Source of the DNA: Candidatus Gastranaerophilales bacterium
GTDB taxonomy: Bacteria > Cyanobacteriota > Vampirovibrionia > Gastranaerophilales > Gastranaerophilaceae
NCBI GenBank assembly: GCA_944323165.1
Contig: CALURK010000001.1
Coordinates: forward strand, 124,001 to 188,000
Length of the DNA: 64,000 nucleotides
Direction: 5' to 3'
Made by a program: the position numbers and the translations under genes. The notes under the pieces are model-generated. The model saw only the letters and a list, made by a program, of their open reading frames with translations. It had not been told where the DNA came from and searched no databases. Every line of letters starts with the position of its first letter. The first letter of the stretch is position 1. Shown here piece after piece: positions 1 through 8,740 of the stretch.

Positions 1-1790
1 CTTTGGAAAAATTTTGCAATATCTTTATGCTCAATAATTTTAGAAATCGGGCGTCCATGAGGGCAGGTATACGGTTTTTCACAAGTTCGCCAATTTCTTA
101 TTATTTCTTGCATTTGGAATTGGTTTAAGTACGTATTTGCTTTTACGGCAGCTTTACAAGAGGTCGTAATTAGTATTTGTTCTTCAATATTATCTATGTC
201 GCCTGAAATATTTTCTAATATATCTGATAAAATTTCTTTTGGAGAAACTTTCGAAATTAGTTGAGGAACTTTTCTAAAAATTGCCTCATTTTCTGATACG
301 AAGTCAATTTCATATCCGAATTCTTCTAATTTTTCTTTATTGTTTTCTAATAATTCTCTGTCGCTTGGTGAAATCGGAAGTAAATCAGATATGAAAAGTA
401 ATTGGCAGTCAATATTTTTCGATTTTTTTAACTTTTCATATATGTATCTTTCTTCTGCGATATGCTGGTCTACAATTTCTAAGCCTTCTTCACGCTCTAT
501 CAGGATATAAGTCTTTCTATATTGACCGATTATTAATTCTTCTTTTTCAACATGTTTTTCTTCTATAAATTTTGATTGTTCAAATGTTTTTGGTTCAATT
601 TTTTTAGGCTCTTGTGTAATTTGAGTTTTTTCATACACTGTCTGCTGAGTCGGAAAAGTTATTATTTTTTCTTCTTCATCCTTATAATTAGGCTTGTTTA
701 AAACTTTACTCAAATCAAGACTTCCGCTTACATAAATGTCATCAGAGGTTGGAGTTTTTTCTTCTTCTTTTGGTTTTAAAATTTCTTCTTTTTTTTCTTT
801 TTCAATAATTCCTGATAATGCCATATCTATTGATGAATATATGAAATTAAATACCTGATTAGGATTTTTATATCTTACTTCTTTTTTTGATGGATGAACA
901 TTAACATCAATATCCTCTGGCGGGAGTTCCAAATTAAGTATAATGAATGGGTAACGTGAGCCGATTAGGTCTTTGTATACCATATCTATTGATTTTTGAA
1001 AAACTGGACATTTTACGATACGTGAATTTACGTATGTATAGTAATCTTTTTTGCTTGATCTTGTATAGTCAGGAGTGCTTACGTAACCTGAGATTTTCAA
1101 ACCAGAAATTTTATCTGTCTTTAATACAGGTCTTAGATTTTTTGATAAATCTTCTGAAAAAACTTCTTTTACTGTTTGCAAAGTATCACCTTGTCCTGTT
1201 GTTTTTAGAACGGTTTTATTAAGGTTTTTAAGTTCAAATGATATTTCAGGATGAACAAGTGCAAGAGATTGAACCAGTTCATTGATGTAAGCGAATTCCG
1301 TTTTTGCAGATTTTAGAAATTTTAGTCTTGCGGGAATATTGTAGAATAAATCCTTAACTTCCATAATTGTTCCAATTGCGCAGCCTGTTTTTGATTGCTT
1401 TACTTCGGAATTTTCGCACTCCACCTTGGTTCCGTAGTCAAAATCCTTTGTTCTTGTAATACAAGTAAGTTTTGATATGGAAATTATACTTGCAAGAGCT
1501 TCTCCTCGAAATCCCATCGTTTTAACTGAATATAAGTCTTCGCTTGTAGCAATCTTGCTTGTAGCGTGTTTTGCAAAAGCCAGCATAATGTCATCAGGGT
1601 GAATGCCTGAGCCGTTATCTGCAATTCTTATATTTCTGCATTCGTTAGAAATTTCTATGCTGATTTTTGTAGCGCCTGCGTCAATGGAGTTTTCAACCAG
1701 CTCTTTTACAACAGAAAATGGTCTTTCAATTACTTCTCCGGCTGCAATTTGGTTTATCAAATGCTTTGAAAGTTGAACGATTCTTCCCAT
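1..1790 (-). CDS. mutL: DNA mismatch repair protein MutL (3' end cut by window edge)
   Basis: MutL is the mismatch-repair ATPase that links MutS to strand incision. The frame is open from an ATG at 1790 to the left edge (596 codons). Visible GHKL ATPase motifs are ENSIDAGA (residues 33-40), DNGSGI (58-63) and GFRGEAL. The C-terminal part has DQHIAEERYIYE, fitting the DQHA(x)2E(x)4E endonuclease motif, then CKAAVKAN and CPHGRP, so this looks like a nicking MutL of the kind found where MutH is absent. CPHGRP lies near the usual C-terminus, so only a few residues should be missing. A -10 hexamer ends 7 nt before the ATG and no Shine-Dalgarno is visible. Confidence 0.95.
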   Translation of the reverse strand, partial: MGRIVQLSKHLINQIAAGEVIERPFSVVKELVENSIDAGATKISIEISNECRNIRIADNGSGIHPDDIMLAFAKHATSKIATSEDLYSVKTMGFRGEALASIISISKLTCITRTKDFDYGTKVECENSEVKQSKTGCAIGTIMEVKDLFYNIPARLKFLKSAKTEFAYINELVQSLALVHPEISFELKNLNKTVLKTTGQGDTLQTVKEVFSEDLSKNLRPVLKTDKISGLKISGYVSTPDYTRSSKKDYYTYVNSRIVKCPVFQKSIDMVYKDLIGSRYPFIILNLELPPEDIDVNVHPSKKEVRYKNPNQVFNFIYSSIDMALSGIIEKEKKEEILKPKEEEKTPTSDDIYVSGSLDLSKVLNKPNYKDEEEKIITFPTQQTVYEKTQITQEPKKIEPKTFEQSKFIEEKHVEKEELIIGQYRKTYILIEREEGLEIVDQHIAEERYIYEKLKKSKNIDCQLLFISDLLPISPSDRELLENNKEKLEEFGYEIDFVSENEAIFRKVPQLISKVSPKEILSDILENISGDIDNIEEQILITTSCKAAVKANTYLNQFQMQEIIRNWRTCEKPYTCPHGRPISKIIEHKDIAKFFQ

Positions 1791-1797
1791 AAACTTT

Positions 1798-1803
1798 ATT
1801 ATA
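1798..1803 (-). promoter_or_regulatory. -10 element of mutL, probably leaderless
   Basis: On the minus strand TATAAT is followed by 7 nt and then the mutL ATG at 1790. With normal spacing the transcript would begin at, or one base before, the start codon. Confidence 0.55.
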
Positions 1804-1822
1804 CTCCAAAATGTTTTTATTA

Positions 1823-1831
1823 TGTTATAAT
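1823..1831 (+). promoter_or_regulatory. Extended -10 promoter for the gene at 1894
   Basis: TGTTATAAT is an extended -10 (TGn-TATAAT) about 60 nt before the ATG at 1894. The resulting leader holds a 13-bp tandem repeat (1833-1858) and a GAAGGG Shine-Dalgarno. It is divergent from the mutL promoter. Confidence 0.6.
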
Positions 1832-1893
1832 GAAGGGGTAAATACAAGGGGTAAATACAAGGGTTTAATCATTAAGGATTGAAGGGAATATAA

Positions 1894-3021
1894 ATGGCAA
1901 AGAATAAGAAGATTAAAGTTGCATTTCCGCATATGGGTACTATTTCAATAGCTTGGGCGGCAGGGCTTAGGAAAATAGGAGTTGAGCCTTATGTTCCTCC
2001 TTATACAAGCAAAAAGACTTTGTCTTTGGGAACAAAAAATTCTCCTGAGGCAATATGCCTGCCTTATAAGCTTATTTTAGGCAATTTTATTGAGGCAATT
2101 CAAGGTGGAGCGGATTATGTAGCAATGATAACTTCTCCTGGAATTTGTCGTCTTGGTGAGTATGGAACTAATATTCATACGACATTAAAAGAACTTGGAT
2201 ATAATGCCAATTATATTGAGTTATCTCTTTATGACGGGATAAAGGGGTTGTATAAATTTTTGAAGGAAATTTCTGGGAAAAATGATCCGATTTTAATTCT
2301 TAGAGCAATAAATATTACAATGCGTAAAATTTTTGCAATAGATGATTTGGACACAGCACTTTCTTATTATCGTGCAAGAGAAGTTAAGTTTGGCGATGCA
2401 GAGAGAAATTATAAAAAGGCTCTTAAACTTATTGATAAAGCGGATTCTACTCACGATTTGAAAAAGGCTTATGAAAGAGCGCTAAAAGAGATTGAAAAGA
2501 CTGAAATTGATCCTAATAGAGAAGTTTTGAACGTTGATATAACAGGCGAAATTTTCCTTGTTAATGACGAGTTTTCGAACCAGAATATAGAGCGCGAACT
2601 TGGAAGAATGGGAGTTCAGACAAGAAGAAGTTTGACTGTAGGAAGTTTCTTAAAAGATGCGATTATTCCGAAAGCTTTCAGACCGCCTGAAACTCACTTG
2701 CAAAGGGCAGAGAGAATGGCAAAACCATATTTGATGCGTGATATCGGAGGTGATGCTCTGGAATGCGTTTCAGATGTAGTTTTTGCGGATGAAAAAGGTA
2801 AAGACGGAATTATACATATTTCACCATTTACGTGTATGCCTGAAATTATGTCACAAAATATCTTCCCTACTATGAGAGAAGAGCATGAAATTCCTATTTT
2901 AACTCTGATTATGGATGAACAAACCGGTAAAGCCGGATATATCACAAGATTAGAGGCGTTTGTGGATCTTATGAGGCGTAAAAAGAGAGCCAAATTAGGT
3001 AAGTTAAAGACCAGAATATAG
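1894..3021 (+). CDS. Acyl-CoA dehydratase activase-related / 2-hydroxyacyl-CoA dehydratase D-like protein
   Basis: A 375-residue protein starting KIKVAFPHMGTISIAWAAGL and carrying SPEAICLPYKLILGNFIEA and TSPGICRLGEYG. These match the family of acyl-CoA dehydratase activase-related proteins (HgdB/D-like; COG3580/3581 as I recall). Members carry conserved cysteines that may hold an Fe-S cluster; here the candidates are in EAICLPYK, GICRLGEYG and SPFTCMPE. No BadF-type ATPase partner is adjacent, so the physiological reaction cannot be inferred. The start has GAAGGG upstream. The gene precedes rel by 57 nt but rel has its own promoter. Confidence 0.75.
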   Translation: MAKNKKIKVAFPHMGTISIAWAAGLRKIGVEPYVPPYTSKKTLSLGTKNSPEAICLPYKLILGNFIEAIQGGADYVAMITSPGICRLGEYGTNIHTTLKELGYNANYIELSLYDGIKGLYKFLKEISGKNDPILILRAINITMRKIFAIDDLDTALSYYRAREVKFGDAERNYKKALKLIDKADSTHDLKKAYERALKEIEKTEIDPNREVLNVDITGEIFLVNDEFSNQNIERELGRMGVQTRRSLTVGSFLKDAIIPKAFRPPETHLQRAERMAKPYLMRDIGGDALECVSDVVFADEKGKDGIIHISPFTCMPEIMSQNIFPTMREEHEIPILTLIMDEQTGKAGYITRLEAFVDLMRRKKRAKLGKLKTRI

Positions 3022-3040
3022 CTCTTTTTAAATACCCTAC

Positions 3041-3069
3041 TTGCAAAAAATAAAAAAAACTACTATTAT
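3041..3069 (+). promoter_or_regulatory. Promoter of rel, TTGCAA-17-TATTAT, near-leaderless
   Basis: The -35 TTGCAA (3041-3046) and -10 TATTAT (3064-3069) are 17 nt apart. The rel ATG begins at 3079, so the predicted leader is about 0-3 nt and no Shine-Dalgarno fits. Confidence 0.6.
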
Positions 3070-3078
3070 AGCAATATA

Positions 3079-5283
3079 ATGGAACAGTTCGTAATAACAT
3101 TTGATGAGATTAGAGCGCTTTTAGTAGAGCAACAGTATCCCGAATCAGACATAGAAGAGTTAGAAAAAGCCTTTGAGTTTGCAAAAAAGCTCCATTCAGG
3201 ACAGTATAGGGTTTCGGAAGAGCCTTATATTATACACCCTATGGAAGTTGTGAAGATTTTAATAGGCTTACGGGCTGATAAACATACTCTTATGGCAGGT
3301 TTTCTTCACGATATATTGGAAGATACGGATGCAAAGCCTGAAGAGATAAAAGAGCTGTTTGGCGAGGATGTATTAAATCTTGTTCAAGGTGTTACGAAAC
3401 TTGGAAAATTGCAGTTTAAATCAACAGAAGAGCGTCAGGCAGAAAACTTTAGGCGTATGCTGATTGCAATGGCAAGTGATGTAAGAATTATTCTTCTAAA
3501 GCTTGCTGACAGGCTCCATAATATGCGGACTCTAAATTATATGACACCTGTTAAACAACAGCGAATTGCTCAAGAAACTCTGGATATATTTGCCCCGCTT
3601 GCTAATCGTTTAGGTGTGGGGAAAATTAAGGCGGAACTTGAAGATTTGGCTTTAAAATACCTTCATCCTGATAAATATTATGAAATTGCCCAGCTTGTTT
3701 CACAAAAGAAAGCCGAACGAGAAATGACCGTAAAGCTTTTGATTGATAAAATCTCTAAAGACGTTAAAGCAAGCGGAATTAATGCTCAGATTACCGGCAG
3801 GGCAAAGCATTATTACAGTATTTATAACAAAATGCAGCGTCTTAATGTGGCTTTTCACGACCTATATGACATTACTGCGGTAAGAGTTATTGTAGATACT
3901 GAAAAAGAATGTTATGAAGTTTTAGGGCTTATTCACTCCCAATTCAAACCAATTCCGGGACGATTTAAGGATTATATTGCAATGCCTAAAGGTAATATGT
4001 ACCAATCATTACACACCTCTGTAATTGGTCCGAGACAAAAACCTTTGGAGGTTCAAATTCGAACTTGGGAAATGCACGAGATTGCTGAATATGGTATTGC
4101 TGCACACTGGAGGTATAAGGAAAAAGGCTCTAAAAAAGCTGATTCTGCAAGCGATATAAAATTCTCTTGGATGAGAAAGCTTGTTGAGTATAACAAGGAA
4201 ACCAAAAATGCAGAAGATTTTGTTAATTCTGTAAAATTAGACTTGTTTTCAGATCAAGTTTTTGCTTTTACTCCTGGCGGGGACGTCATAGATTTGCCAA
4301 GAGGTGCTACTCCTGTGGACTTTGCATATCGTATTCACTCAGATGTCGGACATAAGACAGTTGGAGCTTTGATAAACGGACGTATTGCACAACTTGATAC
4401 GAAGCTTAAAAACGGTGATATTGTTGAAATTATGACATCTAAAGTTGCAGCGCCAAGATTGGATTGGTTAAACTTTGTTGTAACAAAACAAGCTGCATCA
4501 CGAATTCGTCAGTGGTATAAAAAGAATAAGCGTGAAGACCACATCGATATAGGTAAAGCTAATCTGGAGCACGAACTTACTAAAACCGTATTTGATGAAT
4601 ATGTTAAAAACGGGGAATTTGAAAAAGTTGCAAAGCAAATGAATTATGTAAGTGCGGATGATTTGTTTGCGGCATTGGGTTATGGCGAAACAACCGTTAA
4701 TAAAATAGTAAACCGTTTGAGAAAGCCGCCTAAACAAGAAAACCCTGTTGCTCATAAACCAAGAAAAGCTTCGGAAAAAGATATTGTAGGGCTTGAAGGA
4801 TTGTTATATTCTTTTGCTCGTTGCTGCTCACCAATTCCGGGTGAACCTATCGTAGGTGTTGTTACTCGCTCTAAAGGTGTTACTGTCCACAGATTAGATT
4901 GCAAAACACTCGAAAATATTCCTGTTGAAAGGCTTATTGATATACATTGGTCAGGAAACAATGTTAATAAGACATATAGTACAACTATTCGTATTGAAAC
5001 TGCTGAAAAATTGGGGCTTTTAAAAGATATTATTGGTGTAGTTTCTGACAACAATACAAATATTAGTTCTGCAAATGTTAAGTCTAAAGGAAAAGTTGGT
5101 ATTATCGAGCTTGGAATAGAGCTGGACAACATTGATACTCTAAGAAAAGTTATGACCGCGCTACAATCTATGCCAGATGTTTTTAGTGTTAAAAGAATTC
5201 AAACTTCTTATACTAAGGCACCGCAACAATTTACCAAAAAGCCTAGTAAACAGTTTAGAAAACACAAAAAAACTTCTAATTAA
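3079..5283 (+). CDS. rel: Bifunctional (p)ppGpp synthetase/hydrolase Rel (RelA/SpoT long form)
   Basis: Makes and hydrolyses the alarmone (p)ppGpp in the stringent response. Domain order over 734 residues: HD hydrolase with an intact HDILED motif near residue 77; synthetase with RFKDYIAMPKGNMYQSLHTS and EVQIRTWEMHEIAEYG; TGS domain beginning VFAFTPGGDVIDLPRGATPV near residue 395; a conserved CCSPIPGEPIVG cysteine motif; and a C-terminal ACT domain. The RxKD form of the synthetase loop (RFKD) is the type found in bifunctional Rel rather than mono-functional RelA. Both active sites look intact. The 3' end converges, 6 bp apart, with a divergent RelA/SpoT-like gene. Confidence 0.96.
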   Translation: MEQFVITFDEIRALLVEQQYPESDIEELEKAFEFAKKLHSGQYRVSEEPYIIHPMEVVKILIGLRADKHTLMAGFLHDILEDTDAKPEEIKELFGEDVLNLVQGVTKLGKLQFKSTEERQAENFRRMLIAMASDVRIILLKLADRLHNMRTLNYMTPVKQQRIAQETLDIFAPLANRLGVGKIKAELEDLALKYLHPDKYYEIAQLVSQKKAEREMTVKLLIDKISKDVKASGINAQITGRAKHYYSIYNKMQRLNVAFHDLYDITAVRVIVDTEKECYEVLGLIHSQFKPIPGRFKDYIAMPKGNMYQSLHTSVIGPRQKPLEVQIRTWEMHEIAEYGIAAHWRYKEKGSKKADSASDIKFSWMRKLVEYNKETKNAEDFVNSVKLDLFSDQVFAFTPGGDVIDLPRGATPVDFAYRIHSDVGHKTVGALINGRIAQLDTKLKNGDIVEIMTSKVAAPRLDWLNFVVTKQAASRIRQWYKKNKREDHIDIGKANLEHELTKTVFDEYVKNGEFEKVAKQMNYVSADDLFAALGYGETTVNKIVNRLRKPPKQENPVAHKPRKASEKDIVGLEGLLYSFARCCSPIPGEPIVGVVTRSKGVTVHRLDCKTLENIPVERLIDIHWSGNNVNKTYSTTIRIETAEKLGLLKDIIGVVSDNNTNISSANVKSKGKVGIIELGIELDNIDTLRKVMTALQSMPDVFSVKRIQTSYTKAPQQFTKKPSKQFRKHKKTSN

Positions 5284-5289
5284 AAAATA

Positions 5290-6378
5290 TTATTTTTTCT
5301 TTTTAGCAGTTTTTTCACATTCTAACATTATTCTATTCAGGTTATTTAAGTCATAAACCGGTGGTAAATTATAACTTAATGGTAAGAAATATGACGGAGC
5401 ATCTTCCGATGTGAAAAAAGTATTAGGAGCTTTTTCTCTTTGAAAAATAAATGCATCACCCCTATACTGATTAAATTTCTCTAAATATGGTTTATTTCCA
5501 GATTCCATAAGCGGTTTAACGACGTCTACTAAGGGGCTATATTTTTTGTCGATATCTTTATTGTTTAATATTTTAAATAATTTATCATCCAACTCTTTCA
5601 AGTCGTTAACATCTTTTGTCACAAGCATAAGTTCGAAAGGTCTTGGTTCGCCAGGAAACTTGAATAGAAAGTGTACTGCAGGATAGTTGATTTCTGTTAA
5701 ATCATTCAAATCCAAACGAACTCTTCTGGGCTCTTTCAGATTTAAACTTTCCCACTTTTCTTCTTGTACTCGTTGCAAATTCTCGAGAAAATCTGATGAT
5801 GTGTAATCATATTTTTCTCTTTCATTTTTTTTGAAATCTTTTGTAATTTTAGGACGTTTATTTTCTATTTCCTGTAGTTCTATTTCTCCTTTTTCAATAG
5901 GTTTTATAAACCTTGATAAAACTTTTTCTACGACCTTTTTTGAACCGTCTCTCATAACGATTTTAGTTCCATTAAGATCAGTCATAAAATCTAAAACTTC
6001 TGCTTTACAATTGTATTGACGAGTTGCACTCTTTTCTACAATTGACTTTGGAGTTTTTACTCTACCACAAATTTTATAGATAGGATTTTTAGGGTTTAAT
6101 TCTGTTGCGACTAAGTCTCCTAATAATTCATTTAAAAAAGTTTCAGCTTTTTTTTGCATAGGTTCAGCCGCTTTGCTAATCGATTTTGCAACAATTAAGG
6201 AAACTCCGCCTTGAGATCTCGATTGGAGCATTTTTGCCGTAGCCTTGAAGGATAATGTATCAGCTTTTATAGGCTCTTGCATTTTTAATCCAAAGTTTGT
6301 ATTCGGATAAGATACATTATTGGTATCATTATTTGTTACTTGAAAAAATCGTAAACTGTTAATTTTAGGGATATTCAT
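5290..6378 (-). CDS. Divergent RelA/SpoT-like nucleotidyltransferase-fold protein (degenerate)
   Basis: A 362-residue protein not recognised as a named family, but residues about 105-290 follow the RelA/SpoT synthetase pattern. GRVKTPKSIVEK resembles RxKxxxSIxxK; DLNGTKIVM resembles D-I-x-G-x-R-I; NYPAVHFLFKF resembles GYRAxHL; and PFELMLVTKD resembles the E-I-Q-I-R-T strand. The metal-binding D and E positions are kept, but the G-x-R arginine is K and GYR is NYP, so activity is uncertain. The N-terminus has TLSFKATAK, the short aromatic motif seen in several proteins here. The start has AAGGAG. Convergent neighbour is rel. A RelA/SpoT-derived regulator or toxin is possible but is inference. 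Confidence 0.5.
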   Translation of the reverse strand: MNIPKINSLRFFQVTNNDTNNVSYPNTNFGLKMQEPIKADTLSFKATAKMLQSRSQGGVSLIVAKSISKAAEPMQKKAETFLNELLGDLVATELNPKNPIYKICGRVKTPKSIVEKSATRQYNCKAEVLDFMTDLNGTKIVMRDGSKKVVEKVLSRFIKPIEKGEIELQEIENKRPKITKDFKKNEREKYDYTSSDFLENLQRVQEEKWESLNLKEPRRVRLDLNDLTEINYPAVHFLFKFPGEPRPFELMLVTKDVNDLKELDDKLFKILNNKDIDKKYSPLVDVVKPLMESGNKPYLEKFNQYRGDAFIFQREKAPNTFFTSEDAPSYFLPLSYNLPPVYDLNNLNRIMLECEKTAKKKK

Positions 6379-6451
6379 CTTTTCTCCTTAACCATACACA
6401 CATACAAAACCCGTAAATATATAAATTTGCTCTAGTATTAAGAAATGTTAA

Positions 6452-7132
6452 TTACTGTGTAACAGGCTCTGTATCTAATTCTCCAATTCTATTCTCATAT
6501 CCCGTAAACTCGCAAATCTGTTTTGCCCATTCCTGAATAATTTCGTCCTCATCAAGAGTATAGGATATAGGTTTGCCGATTTTTACCGTTATATGTTTTT
6601 CAAAAAGCTTTTTCGCATATCCATCAAATCCGCAAATTCCTACCGGTATTATATCTGCTTTAAATTTTTTTGCAAAAAGTATAAAACCCTTGTGAACATT
6701 ATTCAAAACAGGCTCTCTTACTATTTTCCCCTGCGGGAAAATACCCAAAGACCAAGAAGTATTAAAAACAGATTTTACAGTTTTAAAAGTTGCTATTTCC
6801 GGTTTATCTCTGTTTACTGCAAAACCTCCTAATGCGTGTACCAAAAAACGCAAGAGTTTGTTTTTGTCGTGAAATAATTCTTGTTTTGCCATATAAGCAA
6901 TTGTCCTAGATGCAGATATGGCAATGAGTGGGGGATCTATATATGAAACGTGGTTAGCCGCATAAATTACATGGGGATTTTTAGGCACGTTTTCGCGACC
7001 TTCTATTTTTAAGTTATACATAAGCTTTGTTACAGGCCATACAACTACATAGAGGAACAACATATAATATGATGATCTAAACCAATTATAGTCCTTCTCA
7101 GTTCTTCGGTTGTAATTTTTTTCTTTTCCCAT
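6452..7132 (-). CDS. 1-acyl-glycerol-3-phosphate acyltransferase family protein (PlsC-like)
   Basis: A 226-residue lysophosphatidic acid acyltransferase-type enzyme that would transfer an acyl chain to a glycerophospholipid precursor at the inner membrane. The catalytic H(x)4D is present in AANHVSYIDPPL. The second motif reads FPQGKIVREP, without the Thr-Arg normal in FPEGTRS. A hydrophobic segment lies near residues 20-40. It is the distal gene of a tandem pair, 26 nt after the paralogue at 7159-7833, and has an AAGGA Shine-Dalgarno. The altered motif could mean a different acyl acceptor. Confidence 0.85.
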   Translation of the reverse strand: MGKEKNYNRRTEKDYNWFRSSYYMLFLYVVVWPVTKLMYNLKIEGRENVPKNPHVIYAANHVSYIDPPLIAISASRTIAYMAKQELFHDKNKLLRFLVHALGGFAVNRDKPEIATFKTVKSVFNTSWSLGIFPQGKIVREPVLNNVHKGFILFAKKFKADIIPVGICGFDGYAKKLFEKHITVKIGKPISYTLDEDEIIQEWAKQICEFTGYENRIGELDTEPVTQ

Positions 7133-7158
7133 CTTGTCCTTCCAGTCGTAATAAAGTT

Positions 7159-7833
7159 TTATGTTGTGACTTTGTCCTCTACATATTTAAATCCTGTCAA
7201 ATTTTCAATAGATTTTTCCCAAAGATCTACCATTCCCATAACATCATCAGAATATGGTATAACCTTTCCTATTCTTACAATAATTTTTCCAGTGAAAGGA
7301 ATTCTTTTAACCTCTTGAGTTCCGGTTATGCCTATAGGCAGAATTCCGCATTTTGTACTTTTTGCAAGTGTTGCAAATCCTTTTGCTATATGGCTTATTT
7401 CTCCGGCTTCTTGTCTTGTGCCTTGCGGGAATATTCCCAATACCCAATCTGTTTCTTTAAGATTTTTAACAGTTTTAATTGTTGAAACACTTAATTTTTC
7501 TCTGTCTACTGCGAATGCTCCAAGCCAGTTTAACCACCAACGCATAAAAGGATTTTCAAATAATTCTTTTTTTGCCATATATGCTACACTTCTATCTAAG
7601 ATGGCACACACAAGAGGCGGATCCAATGTGGAAAGGTGGTTTGCTGCAGCTATGTAATTATTGTCCGAAGGGATATTTTCCTTACCGTAAACCTCTAATC
7701 TGTATACTAATTTAAATCTGATCATATAAAAAATATGTGTTACAAGATATTGAAAAAAACTCCTCCACATATTATAAAATTTAGCATCTCTCAGTGAGTG
7801 ATTTCTATTTTTTACTTTTTTATCATTTGACAT
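7159..7833 (-). CDS. plsC: 1-acyl-glycerol-3-phosphate acyltransferase (PlsC-like)
   Basis: A 224-residue acyltransferase with AANHLSTLDPPL (the H(x)4D motif), FPQGTRQEAGEI (the FPEGTR motif) and LPIGITGTQE near the C-terminus. It is a clear paralogue of the downstream gene at 6452-7132 and keeps the more canonical motif II, so it is the better candidate for the main PlsC of phosphatidic acid synthesis. Start ATG at 7833 has AAGGGG 8 nt upstream. The pair forms a two-gene operon on the minus strand. Confidence 0.87.
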   Translation of the reverse strand: MSNDKKVKNRNHSLRDAKFYNMWRSFFQYLVTHIFYMIRFKLVYRLEVYGKENIPSDNNYIAAANHLSTLDPPLVCAILDRSVAYMAKKELFENPFMRWWLNWLGAFAVDREKLSVSTIKTVKNLKETDWVLGIFPQGTRQEAGEISHIAKGFATLAKSTKCGILPIGITGTQEVKRIPFTGKIIVRIGKVIPYSDDVMGMVDLWEKSIENLTGFKYVEDKVTT

Positions 7834-7903
7834 AACGAAAACCCCTTGTCTTAAGCAGTATTATACTATAAATATTATTAATAAAATAGTATAAAAGGGT
7901 AGT

Positions 7904-8290
7904 TTACTCTTTTTTCTCTTCTTCCTCTTCAGCTTCTCTATACTCTTCTTCGGCTTCTGCTTCCAATCGCTCTATTTCTTCTTTTTCTTTTTCTTTTTCT
8001 TCTTCCAAAATATCTTTTATTGATTTCTTATGTTTTTTTGCGTTTAAAACAGATGCGACATTTGTCATTGCAAGAGAATTTAATGTTGCTCTAAGAAGAG
8101 CACTTCTATCAACATATTGGTTGTTGTAAAAGTTTGAATCTTCTTCCTCTCCTTCAACGGGTGGAAGGTACATTGCTTCAGAACCATATTTGTCTTGACT
8201 CATTTTTGCAGCCGTACCCGAAGGATCACCACTTTTGAAGTTAAATGAGCCGCCGATTCCATAAAAACCCGCTGATCTGTTATCTACCAC
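7904..8290 (-). CDS. Hypothetical protein with Glu-rich C-terminus
   Basis: A 128-residue protein of no family known to me. The start is a GTG at 8290 (GTG GTA GAT AAC) with GAGGT 6 nt upstream. The N-terminal part is Gly/Ser-rich (GFYGIGGSFNFKSGD); the middle has a short hydrophobic helix; residues about 85-128 are almost wholly Glu/Lys/Arg, a probable charged single helix or coiled coil. There is no signal peptide. A lineage-restricted cytoplasmic or surface-associated protein is likely, function unknown. Confidence 0.7.
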   Translation of the reverse strand: MVDNRSAGFYGIGGSFNFKSGDPSGTAAKMSQDKYGSEAMYLPPVEGEEEDSNFYNNQYVDRSALLRATLNSLAMTNVASVLNAKKHKKSIKDILEEEKEKEKEEIERLEAEAEEEYREAEEEEEKKE

Positions 8291-8389
8291 TGTAAGACCT
8301 CATGTTAAGAGTATTTCTTCCCTATTTTAATACCCTTCTACGATAATATAACCCCTAAAAGTATTATTTGCTAGTTCGTAAAGAAATTG

Positions 8390-8629
8390 TTACATTTCTT
8401 TTTGTTTTTGTCCCAAAACCTCTGGAACCGGATCAAAACCGCCTTCATTGAGAGGATGACATTTGCAAATTCTTTTTATGCTGAGCCAGCCGCCTCTAAA
8501 TATTCCGAAACGTTCTATTGCAGTGTACGTATATTCTGAACAAGTAGGGTAGAATCTACATCTTGCAGGGGTATATTTGGAGATGAGCTGGTATATTCGT
8601 ATTAAACTTAAGAAAAATTTTTTTAGCAT
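8390..8629 (-). CDS. yidD: Membrane protein insertion efficiency factor YidD
   Basis: YidD is a small inner-membrane-associated protein that helps YidC-dependent insertion. [19 protein letters not shown], then [19 protein letters not shown] and FDPVP, is the full family signature. I place the start at the ATG at 8629 ([14 protein letters not shown], 79 residues), not at an in-frame upstream ATG at 8686. The shorter form has normal family length, and a TTTACA-18-TATACT promoter ends 6 nt before this ATG. yidD is usually beside rnpA and yidC; here it is separated from them. Confidence 0.93.
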   Translation of the reverse strand: MLKKFFLSLIRIYQLISKYTPARCRFYPTCSEYTYTAIERFGIFRGGWLSIKRICKCHPLNEGGFDPVPEVLGQKQKEM

Positions 8630-8635
8630 ATCTGT

Positions 8636-8665
8636 AGTATAAACCAGTTTGTAAATTATTGTAAA
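8636..8665 (-). promoter_or_regulatory. Promoter of yidD, TTTACA-18-TATACT, leaderless
   Basis: Minus strand: -35 TTTACA at 8665-8660, -10 TATACT at 8641-8636, then exactly 6 nt to the ATG at 8629. This supports the 8629 start and predicts a leaderless transcript. Confidence 0.65.
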
Positions 8666-8740
8666 TAACGATATAGAAAAAAGCAATAATTTTTTCTACG
8701 TATACTTTATATATATAAGTAATATAAAAGGGATATTAAC

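Noticed and set aside
947-1222. A 91-codon plus-strand frame
   Set aside because: It lies wholly inside mutL on the opposite strand and has no coding features of its own.
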